A stretch of 64,000 nt of DNA, from contig JAUJEB010000004.1 of the NCBI GenBank assembly GCA_030442055.1, positions 434,001 through 498,000 of the forward strand. Direction: 5' to 3'. The stretch comes from Agaribacillus aureus. Lineage in GTDB: Bacteria > Bacteroidota > Bacteroidia > Cytophagales > Cyclobacteriaceae. Made by a program: the position numbers and the translations under genes. Positions 54,371-62,941 of this stretch are shown piece by piece; the first letter of the stretch is position 1, and every line of letters starts with the position of its first letter. The notes below the pieces were generated by a model that worked only from the letters and a program-made list of their open reading frames with translations, ran no database searches and was not told where the DNA came from.

Positions 54371-57300
54371 ATGAGACAATTACCAATTAAACTAAACAAA
54401 CTATCATCTAAACATTACGTACTAAAACCCCTCTTAATTTTACTCTTACTCCCTTTATTAACCATTCAAACCACCCGTGCCCAGCAGTTGGCATTCCCCA
54501 CCGCTGAAGGCTATGGCAGGTTCGTGAGTGGCGGTAGAGGAGGAAAAGTAATTTACGTCACCAATTTGAACGACAGCGGACCCGGAAGTTTTCGAGCGGC
54601 ATTACTGGCTTCCGGACCCAGAACCGTTGTTTTCAATGTTTCCGGTACCATTATACTTCAGTCTCCCGTTTCTGTTAAAAATGGGAACCTGACGATTGCC
54701 GGTCAAACTTCGCCAAATGGCATCACCATCCGAAGAAGTCCGGTTTATATTCAGGCAAGTAACGTTATCATCCGTTATATGCGCTTTAGACTTGGCGGCG
54801 AAGCAGGCAAAAGCGGTTATGATGCATTGAGCATCACCGGCCAAAGCGGAGATATATCCAACGTGATAGTCGACCACTGTTCGGTTAGCTGGGCGCGTGA
54901 TGAATGTGTATCCATCATAGGCGATCCACAGGCTTCACCCAGTGCCTCTGGTCCCGGCATCTCAAATATTACATTACAATGGAGTTTTGTAAGTGAAGGT
55001 TTAAGCAGCCACGCTTTTGGCGGTTTTATAAAATACCATGCTTCAAATATTTCTGTCATTAAAAACTTATTCGCACACAACACGCAACGAAATCCCAATA
55101 TTAACGGAGCCAATGGAAGCGTCACCAACAACGTAATTTACAATTGGGGTGGCCGTGGAGTAACCTTAGACAACGTGGCCAAATTAAATGTAATTGGCAA
55201 TTATGCAAAAGCAGGAGCCGATAGCAAATCTATACAAGGCTACATGGTTATTGGCGGACAAGGTGGTACACCGGTCGATAATCAATTATACGTCAAGGGC
55301 AACTATCATTCAGGAAGAAGAACAAATTTGAATGATAACAACGAATGGGCCATTTTTGACACAGATGCCAGCGAATCAAAGTACCGGAAGAGCAACCCTC
55401 ATAGCTTTAACGAAGGTATTAAAGTATTAAGCGCTACCGAGGCTTTTGACAAGGTTTTGGCAGACGGCGGGGCCTCAATTTTTAGAGATGCCGTCGACGA
55501 ACGGATTGTAAAGGACACAAAAAATGGCACGGGAAGAAACAATATATCTTCACCATTAGCAGTTGGCGGCTGGCCAAATATCGCGATGGGTACCCCCTAT
55601 CCGGACCAGGATAAAGATGGCATGGATGACAACTGGGAAAAAGCAGTCGGACTAAATGCCAACGACGACAGTGATAGAAACGGCGATCGTGACGGAGACG
55701 GATATACCAACCTGGAAGAATTCTTAAATTGCTCTATATTGGGCAATTGCGAAAGTCCGGCACCGGTAAATACAGCACCAACCATTAGTGATATTTCAGA
55801 TCAGCAAATTGATGAAAATACAACGCTGGGACCGCTGAATTTTACGATAGGTGATTCAGAAACCAGCGCTGATAAGCTTACAGTAACGGCTACCTCCGGC
55901 AACCAGGCGCTTGTAACCAATAACAGTATTGTGTTGGGCGGTAATGGTGTTACAAGGAACGTGACTATTACTCCTTCGGGCGACCAGACCGGGACAGCTC
56001 AGATTACGGTTACCGTCTCTGACGGCGATAAAAAGACTTCCGAGTCATTTACGTTAACCGTAAAAGAGGTTGTCAGCGTCAATACCCCGCCAACTGTTAC
56101 TAGTATTTCAGACCAAACCATTGATGAAAATACCAGTACCAAAGCATTATCTTTTACCATTGGAGATGCCGAAACCGATGCGGATGACCTCACCCTGACC
56201 GCAACATCCGGTAACCAGTCCCTGGTGACCAGTGGAGGTATTTCTTTGGGAGGTACAGGTAAAAACAGAACCGTTACCGTTTCCCCTGCAAAAGATCAAA
56301 CCGGTACTGCCAAAATTACGGTCACCGTCTCCGATGGAGACAAAAAGACTTCCGAGTCATTTACAGTGACTGTCAAAGAAGTTGTCAGCGTCAATACACC
56401 GCCGACAATTAGTAGTATTTCCAACCAGACCATTGATGAAAACGCCATTACCAAAGCGATTGCTTTTACTATTGGTGATGCGGAAACAAGTGCGGATAAC
56501 CTCACTGTGACAGCCACCTCCGGCAACCAGGCATTGGTGATCGGTAGTGGTATTACGTTGGGTGGTACCGGCAAAAACAGAACAATAACCGTTTCCCCGA
56601 CAAAAGATCAAACCGGCACTGCTAAAATTACGGTCACGGTTTCAGATGGGGATAAAAAGACAGCCGGGTCATTTACACTGACAGTAAAAGAGGTCGTCAG
56701 CGTCAATACCCCACCGACTATTACCAGCGTTCCTAATCAAACGATTGATGAAAATACCAGCACCCAGGCGATCGCTTTCACAATTGGTGATGCGGAAACC
56801 AATGCCGATAACCTCACTGTGACAGCCACATCCGGTAATCAGGCGCTGGTGGCCAATATTAACATGCTACTGGGCGGAAGCGGCACGAAAAGAACGATCA
56901 TTGTTTCTCCAAAGAAGGATCAAACCGGTACTGCTATAATCACTGTCACTGTCTCCGACGGCGATAAAAAGACCACCAAGTCATTTGCGGTGACAGTTAA
57001 AAAAGTAGTCAACTCAAATACACCTCCTACGGTAAGCAACATCAGTAATCAGACTATCGATGAAAATACAAGTATGGATGCCTTGCCTTTTACTATAGGA
57101 GATATGGAAACCAGTGCCAATGAACTCGTTGTGACCGCTGCATGTGGCGACCGCACACTGGTTGATGACTCTGACATTTCCTTTGCAGGAAAAGGCACTA
57201 AGAGAAGTATCACCGTTGTTCCAAAGCATGATAAAACCGGTACTGCTAAAATTACCGTTACGGTGTCAGACGGCGAGAAGAAAACTGCCGAATCATTTAT

Positions 57301-58222
57301 TTTGACCGTGCAAAAGCCCGCAAGTAGTAATACAGCACCTACTATCAGTAATATCAGCAGCCAATCCATTGATGAAAACGGCAGTACAGGATCATTGCCA
57401 TTTTCTATTGGAGACGCAGAATCTGATGCAAATGATTTGACAGTAAAAGCAACATCCAGCAACCAAAAGTTGGTTGGTAACGGTAACATTGGACTTAGCG
57501 GCTCGGGAGCCAATAGAAAAATTCTCATCAATCCCAAGCCTGATCAAACGGGTATCACTACGATAACCATTGTTGTGTCTGATGGCGATATGCAGACCAC
57601 GGAGTCTTTCAGGGTAACCGTAAATACAGTTATAAGTGAAAATACTGCGCCGGTGATCAGCCATATCGGAAATCAGGTAACCTCCATGAATCAAAAGATA
57701 GGACCGGTGTATTTCAAGATCAGTGATAAAGAGACACCAGCGGGTAATCTGAGGCTGAGAGTGCAGACAAGCAATCGAGAAATAGTGGCTAATGACCGAA
57801 TTTTCGTTAGCGGCGAAGGTGAAAACCGAAAGTTGGTCATGTACCCAACAAAAAATGCTGTAGGCACGTGTTATATCAGAATTAAAGTGTCTGACGGGTC
57901 AAAAACTACCACCAAGTCTGTTAGAGTAGACGTATCCGGTATGACTGGTGTTCCGGATATACTTAAATCAAAAATGAAGATTTATCCAAATCCTTTCAAC
58001 AATTACATAAAAATTAATACCAAGAAAATAAAGAGAGGTGTGGAGTTGGCCATTTATGATTCAAGAGGAAGGTTACGTAAACGAGCCCGTATGCCAAAAA
58101 CCCGTGCAGGTTGGTCTTCTCTCGAATTAAATCTGTCTTTTCTTGAAAGTGGATTATATTATATGAAAATCAGGTATGATGGGGTAAGAGCTACTTCCAT
58201 GCTGGTTAAGAAATCATATTAA
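54371..58222 (+). CDS. Large pectate-lyase-like beta-helix protein with seven repeats and T9SS sorting domain
   Basis: The product is 1283 residues. A signal peptide ends near TRA-QQ (about 37). Residues about 40-400 form a right-handed beta-helix similar to pectate lyases of the PL1 type (AEGYGRFVSGGRGGKVIYVTN, GITIRRSPVYI and IVDHCSVSWA). A Ca-binding segment (DQDKDGMDDNWE, DRDGDGYTNLEEF) follows at about 415-455. Residues 467-1194 are seven tandem 104-residue Ig/cadherin-like repeats. The end (KIYPNPFNNYIKI and the downstream strands) is a T9SS type-A sorting domain, so the protein is exported and anchored at the surface. The lyase substrate is unknown; polyuronate or the locus's own polysaccharide are options. 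Confidence 0.88.
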   Translation: MRQLPIKLNKLSSKHYVLKPLLILLLLPLLTIQTTRAQQLAFPTAEGYGRFVSGGRGGKVIYVTNLNDSGPGSFRAALLASGPRTVVFNVSGTIILQSPVSVKNGNLTIAGQTSPNGITIRRSPVYIQASNVIIRYMRFRLGGEAGKSGYDALSITGQSGDISNVIVDHCSVSWARDECVSIIGDPQASPSASGPGISNITLQWSFVSEGLSSHAFGGFIKYHASNISVIKNLFAHNTQRNPNINGANGSVTNNVIYNWGGRGVTLDNVAKLNVIGNYAKAGADSKSIQGYMVIGGQGGTPVDNQLYVKGNYHSGRRTNLNDNNEWAIFDTDASESKYRKSNPHSFNEGIKVLSATEAFDKVLADGGASIFRDAVDERIVKDTKNGTGRNNISSPLAVGGWPNIAMGTPYPDQDKDGMDDNWEKAVGLNANDDSDRNGDRDGDGYTNLEEFLNCSILGNCESPAPVNTAPTISDISDQQIDENTTLGPLNFTIGDSETSADKLTVTATSGNQALVTNNSIVLGGNGVTRNVTITPSGDQTGTAQITVTVSDGDKKTSESFTLTVKEVVSVNTPPTVTSISDQTIDENTSTKALSFTIGDAETDADDLTLTATSGNQSLVTSGGISLGGTGKNRTVTVSPAKDQTGTAKITVTVSDGDKKTSESFTVTVKEVVSVNTPPTISSISNQTIDENAITKAIAFTIGDAETSADNLTVTATSGNQALVIGSGITLGGTGKNRTITVSPTKDQTGTAKITVTVSDGDKKTAGSFTLTVKEVVSVNTPPTITSVPNQTIDENTSTQAIAFTIGDAETNADNLTVTATSGNQALVANINMLLGGSGTKRTIIVSPKKDQTGTAIITVTVSDGDKKTTKSFAVTVKKVVNSNTPPTVSNISNQTIDENTSMDALPFTIGDMETSANELVVTAACGDRTLVDDSDISFAGKGTKRSITVVPKHDKTGTAKITVTVSDGEKKTAESFILTVQKPASSNTAPTISNISSQSIDENGSTGSLPFSIGDAESDANDLTVKATSSNQKLVGNGNIGLSGSGANRKILINPKPDQTGITTITIVVSDGDMQTTESFRVTVNTVISENTAPVISHIGNQVTSMNQKIGPVYFKISDKETPAGNLRLRVQTSNREIVANDRIFVSGEGENRKLVMYPTKNAVGTCYIRIKVSDGSKTTTKSVRVDVSGMTGVPDILKSKMKIYPNPFNNYIKINTKKIKRGVELAIYDSRGRLRKRARMPKTRAGWSSLELNLSFLESGLYYMKIRYDGVRATSMLVKKSY
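55769..57952 (+). repeat. Seven tandem 312-bp repeats (104 residues each)
   Basis: Repeat starts are at 55769, 56081, 56393, 56705, 57017, 57329 and 57641, each exactly 312 bp apart. Each begins with Asn-Thr-(Ala/Pro)-Pro and contains DQTIDEN-like, FTIGDAET-like and ITVTVSDGDKKT-like strings. Repeats 1-4 are the most alike and divergence rises from 5 to 7. The absence of any length change over seven copies is notable. Confidence 0.95.
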
Positions 58223-58296
58223 AAACAGTTATTGAATAATGTTAAACCATATGAGTACTTTGCCAAATTGATTTAACCTATTAATTTGGCACCCTG

Positions 58297-58341
58297 AAAT
58301 CAGCTTAAAATAATTGAATTATTTTAAGCTGATTTTTTTTT
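58297..58341 (+). terminator. Rho-independent terminator after the large surface protein
   Basis: A perfect 17-bp stem (58297-58313 with 58319-58335) has a 5-nt loop and is followed by T residues to 58341. It begins 75 nt after the stop codon. Confidence 0.9.
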
Positions 58342-58478
58342 AGCTCCTCCGTTCATGGCAGCCAGTTTTAAGTTTTTGTGAAATTATTGATATTGATTTT
58401 TAATCCTTTTATTTTTTTGTATTTTTATCATTTAAAATATAACTATTCTTTCCTCTTACGGAGAAGCATTATTAATTC

Positions 58479-59510
58479 ATGGACAAGCAAAGCCCCAAAC
58501 GCACATTAAGCAAAAAGAGAAAAATTCAATTTACTATAATTTCGCTTTTTCTTGCTTTTACAATCATTATTGCATTTGGTGAGATAGTCATCAGAATTTT
58601 CAGCCCGCAACCTTATCTGTATCCGAGGTGGCAGTTTTCCGATGGGTATGGCGCCATGTTGTACCCAAATGTCACCATGACCAATGAAATGCCGGGTAAA
58701 TGGCGGTTTAAATACAAAATCAATGAGTTACAGTATAGAGGTAAGTTGATCCCAATAGCAGAAACCTACTCAAAAAAAAATATTGTAATACTGGGAGATT
58801 CTTATGGGTTTGGAACAGGCGTGAATGATGGGGAACAATTTTCTGCTATTCTGGCTAGAAAGCTGAAACGAGACTACGATGTGATCAATCTGAGTGTCGG
58901 CGGATGGGGTTTAACCCAACACATTCGCAGGTATCAGGAATTTGGCAAACTTTATAAACCTGAAATTGTGGTCATCCAATATTGCAACAATGATTTAAAA
59001 GACAATTTCTCCAATAAGGTAACTGTCATTGTTGATAATGAACTGGAATTTGTAGACAGTGAGTTATCTATTAACTGGGTAAAAAAATATCTGTCTAATT
59101 CATTTATTCAAAAAAGCCAGATATATAATCTATTCAGAAACAACGTTTATAAATTCTTTGAAAAGCAGGCTGTGGCAGAACAATTAAACCAGACCGAAAA
59201 ACAAAACTCCGGCATTTCCAAAGAAGAAGAATTTTATGGCAAATTGTTACAAATATTTACCAGGGAATTACATGAGCAAGGCATCAAGGTGATCCTGATT
59301 TCAGTTAACGAACACCTGGAGAGATCTCAATATCTTCGAAAGGTTGTGCATGAATTAAGCGAAAAGAAATATCTTGACTATGTCAATGTAAATCCATGGT
59401 TTAAGAATGTTGACAATTATGAATCACCAGAAGGCCATATATGGGGTAAAAAGGGGCATAAAATACTTGGTGAAAATCTGGCAAGGGTAATCAGTGAAGA
59501 CGAAAGGTAA
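58479..59510 (+). CDS. SGNH/GDSL-family hydrolase or acyltransferase-like protein
   Basis: The product is 343 residues with one N-terminal transmembrane helix (about 22-42). The SGNH fold motifs are visible: ILGDSYGFGTGV (nucleophile Ser), NLSVGGWG (block II Gly), VIQYCNNDLKDN (block III Asn) and a C-terminal EGHIWGKKGHKI that supplies the catalytic His. The membrane anchor suggests it acts at the periplasmic face, and such proteins often add or remove O-acetyl groups from surface polysaccharides (as AlgX/AlgJ-type proteins do). The precise reaction is inferred. It lies between the T9SS lyase-like protein and two beta-helix lipoproteins. Confidence 0.82.
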   Translation: MDKQSPKRTLSKKRKIQFTIISLFLAFTIIIAFGEIVIRIFSPQPYLYPRWQFSDGYGAMLYPNVTMTNEMPGKWRFKYKINELQYRGKLIPIAETYSKKNIVILGDSYGFGTGVNDGEQFSAILARKLKRDYDVINLSVGGWGLTQHIRRYQEFGKLYKPEIVVIQYCNNDLKDNFSNKVTVIVDNELEFVDSELSINWVKKYLSNSFIQKSQIYNLFRNNVYKFFEKQAVAEQLNQTEKQNSGISKEEEFYGKLLQIFTRELHEQGIKVILISVNEHLERSQYLRKVVHELSEKKYLDYVNVNPWFKNVDNYESPEGHIWGKKGHKILGENLARVISEDER

Positions 59511-59838
59511 TATACGTTAAGGACGTATTTGCCATTTGAGCTATTTAATTTATAATTTGGTTGCATTTATCTGTCAAATGATCCGACGGGTCAAAATATT
59601 GTTTAAATCAGGTCAAAGGTGCAGGTAATCGTTTTTTAAAATTTAAAAAAAATGGAGATTTAATCGCCGTATTGCTTCAATTTTTCGTCTTGTCTAAAGC
59701 AAATGATGGCGTTGATTAAATAAAAAAGGACGCTTAAAAATATGATTAATTCTATAAAAAATGGAACTTAATTAATTTTTGTCTCGTTTTCACTGTTATA
59801 GCTGTTTTGTTAAAACCCACACCAATCAAACCAAAAAA
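59511..59838. other. Intergenic region before the first beta-helix lipoprotein
   Basis: This is 328 bp of AT-rich sequence. A weak hairpin ATACGT-N5-ACGTAT at 59512-59528 is directly after the SGNH gene and might help termination. The annotatable frame upstream of the ATG (TTG at 59779) is not needed. Confidence 0.45.
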
Positions 59839-61350
59839 ATGACAACAACTTCCCGGGGAACCTATCTCTTAAAATACTTTTTGATCTTTCTGGTATTAAT
59901 AATAACCTCCTGTAAGGATGATGACATTGCTCCTGCTCCAGGGACAGGTGGTCCCCCCGACTCTCCTCCTCCGGAGCCAAATGATGTTGGTGTTAATTAC
60001 TATATAGCAAGCAGCGGCGATGATAGCAATGACGGATTGTCTCCGGAGACTGCCTGGAAAACGTCAGGGCGGGTTTCATCGCACGAAAAGTTTGAACCGG
60101 GAGATCAAATTTTATTCCTTCGCGGAGAAACCTTTGACAACATTACGTTGACCGAAGCTGGTAATGGAACAGTTAAAGACCGCATTGTTATTGGCGCTTA
60201 TGGCGATGAAAACTTGGCCAAACCCATTTTGCAAGGCAGTCGTGATCCATTTAGTTTTACAATAAGAATCAATTCCATGAGTGGCATTACCATTCAGGAC
60301 CTGAAAATCCAGGGTGCCAACGGGGACCAGATCTATATAGACCCTGTTAACGGGAGATGCGACAACATCAAGATTTTAAATTGTCATATAGATGGTGAAA
60401 ACGGGAGGCACTGTATCCGGTTTGAAACGGATATCGACTCCGGGTCCTTTTTTGGAGCGGACAGTGTGGAGGTGGCTTTTAATTTAATAGAAAATGCCGG
60501 GCAGGGGTATGACAATACTTCAGACGGATTAAACTTCTCAAATGTGCAAAAAAATGGTTATGTCCACCACAACACCTTTTTTAATAACAAATCCGAGGCT
60601 ATAGATATTGCGGCAGGTACTGGACACGTGGTGGAATTTAACATCATGGATGGAAACGGAGACCGGGATTCCGGCGGCATTAAAACCCACTCGCTTACCG
60701 GTAACGGAATTCACGATACGGAGAATATGATCATCAGAAAAAACATTATTAAGAACTGCATCCAACACGCCGTTCAAATCCAGGATGGCAGATTTATCAA
60801 AGTATTCAATAACACCATTTATCACAACGAGGAAAACGGGAAAAACGCACTTTTAATCGGAAGCTCTAATGAGGCACTGTATGATGCCGATACCTGGATA
60901 ACCGGTAATGAAATTAAAAACAATATTTTTCACGGTGTTACCCATACCATAACCATCACCGTCATCAGATTCGGGGGTAGCAAGAGCGGTAGTCCTGCTA
61001 TATTCTGGAATGACCATGACAGGTATGATATATCAAATAACATCTTTTTCGGAGGGGATGAAGCAAACGCTGTCGTTGTAAGGATTCAAACCAATCAATT
61101 CATGTCAGATGAACCCTACACAGATTTTTCAAATCTGGGATCAAACAATTCTTTGCCTTATGCTGATTTTTTACAATATCATCCTGACAATTTTAATGTA
61201 AACCCACTGTTAAACGATCCAGAAAACGGGGATTTTAGCCTCAAGTCCAATTCTCCCGCTATTGACGCCGGGCTGGCCGTTGGACTTACTGCTGATTTTG
61301 ACGGCAAAGCAATCAACGGCAAACCCGATCTGGGGGCTTTCGAATTTTAA
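59839..61350 (+). CDS. Beta-helix lipoprotein, first of a tandem pair
   Basis: The product is 503 residues from the ATG at 59839 (TTG 59779 is in frame but places 20 residues before the signal). The signal ends in IITSC, followed by KDDD, the acidic tag typical of surface-exposed Bacteroidota lipoproteins. The rest is a right-handed parallel beta-helix, with the start AGSSGDDSNDGLSPETAW-like pattern and strings such as FNNKSEAIDIAAGTGHV and SGGIKTHSLTGNGIHD. It ends with FDGKAINGKPDLGAFEF. Such folds bind or cleave polysaccharide; no catalytic triad is identified. It is paralogous to the next gene. Confidence 0.82.
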   Translation: MTTTSRGTYLLKYFLIFLVLIITSCKDDDIAPAPGTGGPPDSPPPEPNDVGVNYYIASSGDDSNDGLSPETAWKTSGRVSSHEKFEPGDQILFLRGETFDNITLTEAGNGTVKDRIVIGAYGDENLAKPILQGSRDPFSFTIRINSMSGITIQDLKIQGANGDQIYIDPVNGRCDNIKILNCHIDGENGRHCIRFETDIDSGSFFGADSVEVAFNLIENAGQGYDNTSDGLNFSNVQKNGYVHHNTFFNNKSEAIDIAAGTGHVVEFNIMDGNGDRDSGGIKTHSLTGNGIHDTENMIIRKNIIKNCIQHAVQIQDGRFIKVFNNTIYHNEENGKNALLIGSSNEALYDADTWITGNEIKNNIFHGVTHTITITVIRFGGSKSGSPAIFWNDHDRYDISNNIFFGGDEANAVVVRIQTNQFMSDEPYTDFSNLGSNNSLPYADFLQYHPDNFNVNPLLNDPENGDFSLKSNSPAIDAGLAVGLTADFDGKAINGKPDLGAFEF

Positions 61351-61416
61351 TGTATTTTTCTGTAGTTTTATTTTTAAATAGGTGGAAAAGAAATAAGCAA
61401 GTTTGAGTTGATTATA

Positions 61417-62904
61417 ATGGAAACGTATATCAAAAAAAATTCAAGAAAAACGGTTAGAATAAAAAGAGTATTAGGTTTGGGACTGATTTGTTTGTCGGTC
61501 CTCTTATTGTTTTCTACGGTATTTATTATGGCTTGTCAGCCGAAAACCGTGCCTGGAAAAACCTATTACATTTCATCCTCCGCCGGCGACGACAGTGCCG
61601 ATGGTTTGACAACATTAACACCACTTAAATCATTTGAAAATCTGGAAGGGCACGTTTTTAGCCCAGGCGATAAGATCCTATTCAAAAGGGGTGATCAATT
61701 TGGCAGGCTGTACCTGAAAGATATGGGGAATGGAACCGCCGATAATCCCATCATCTTAGGAGCCTACGGTGAGGCTAACCTCCCCAACCCTATTTTAGAT
61801 GCCAAAGGTACCCAGGCGAAAACACTGTACATTACAAATATGAGCCACTGGACAGTTCAGGATCTAAAAATACAGGGAAGCACTTCTCATCAATTCCTGA
61901 TCAATCCTCAAAATGCGTTCTGTGATGGGATAAAAATTTTGAGGTGCCATATAAATGGTGATAAAGGTAAAAACGCCATCAGGTTTGAAACCAATCCCAA
62001 AGGGCCGGAATATTACGGTTGCAGAAATATTGAGATTGCCTATTGTTACATTGAAAATGCCGGACAGGGACTCGATGATATCTCTGATGGGATCAATGCA
62101 CCAAATATCCAGTTAAATGCCTATATACATCACAATGAGTTTTACAACAATGTATCGGAAGCCATCGATTTAAGCGCCGGAAAAAATCATAGGGTTGAGT
62201 ATAATAAGATTAATGGCAATGGATATATTCACTCAGGAGGTATAAAGACACATGCACTCACCGGAAACCAAATTCATGATACTGAAAATATAACTATTGG
62301 CTATAACATCATATACAACTGTATTCAGCATGGCATAGCCATTCAAGACGCAAGAAATGTCAAGGTTTTTAATAATACCGTATATCACAACCACAAGGAC
62401 AGTAAAGTGGCACTGCTCCTTGGGACAGCTAACGAGGCCCAATATAAATCTGAAAATTGGGTGAGCGGTAACAAGATCACCAATAATATATTCGTTGGCA
62501 ATACACACAACCCAAAACAAACTGTGATTCGATTCACTGGCGATAGAATGGGTAGCCCAAGCACCATCTGGAATGATACCGCCAATTTTAAGATCCAAAA
62601 TAATATTATATACGGAGGAGAGGATAAGCCTGCACTTTTGGTGCGTATTCGCAAGAAGTCATTTATTGATTTTTTTAATGTTCCTGTAGAAGGGGCCCAG
62701 ACCATTGAGGATTTTTTCAAACTGCACAACAATAACATAGCTGTAAATCCAGATTTTCAGGATCCTGATAAGGGAGATTTTAGCCTTTCGCCAAATTCAC
62801 CAGCTATCAATAAAGGTATTGCCCATGACACCAAAACTGATGTCATGGGCAATCCGGTGGTGAGCAAACCAGACCTGGGAGCGCTGGAAAGTAATATTCA
62901 ATAG
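61417..62904 (+). CDS. Beta-helix lipoprotein, second of a tandem pair
   Basis: The product is 495 residues from the ATG at 61417. The signal ends with FIMAC (lipobox-like). The beta-helix region aligns with that of the preceding gene: SGGIKTHALTGNQIHDTEN and NCIQHGIAIQDARNVKVFNNT match the paralogue closely. It is separated by 66 bp, has no terminator between, and is probably co-transcribed. The two differ most in their N-terminal 40 residues and in the C-terminal loop. Function is likely polysaccharide binding or cleavage at the cell surface, inferred from fold and locus. Confidence 0.82.
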   Translation: METYIKKNSRKTVRIKRVLGLGLICLSVLLLFSTVFIMACQPKTVPGKTYYISSSAGDDSADGLTTLTPLKSFENLEGHVFSPGDKILFKRGDQFGRLYLKDMGNGTADNPIILGAYGEANLPNPILDAKGTQAKTLYITNMSHWTVQDLKIQGSTSHQFLINPQNAFCDGIKILRCHINGDKGKNAIRFETNPKGPEYYGCRNIEIAYCYIENAGQGLDDISDGINAPNIQLNAYIHHNEFYNNVSEAIDLSAGKNHRVEYNKINGNGYIHSGGIKTHALTGNQIHDTENITIGYNIIYNCIQHGIAIQDARNVKVFNNTVYHNHKDSKVALLLGTANEAQYKSENWVSGNKITNNIFVGNTHNPKQTVIRFTGDRMGSPSTIWNDTANFKIQNNIIYGGEDKPALLVRIRKKSFIDFFNVPVEGAQTIEDFFKLHNNNIAVNPDFQDPDKGDFSLSPNSPAINKGIAHDTKTDVMGNPVVSKPDLGALESNIQ

Positions 62905-62941
62905 TGGTGAGGGTCTAGCATTGCCTTTATCATTCTCTCGG

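Noticed and set aside
55999-57694. Long antisense frames across the repeat region of the giant surface protein
   Set aside because: They repeat with the same 312-bp period as the sense gene, so they are shadows of the repeats, not genes.
55769-57952. CRISPR-like appearance from regular repeats
   Set aside because: The period is 312 bp, in frame and protein coding; there are no short repeats or spacers.
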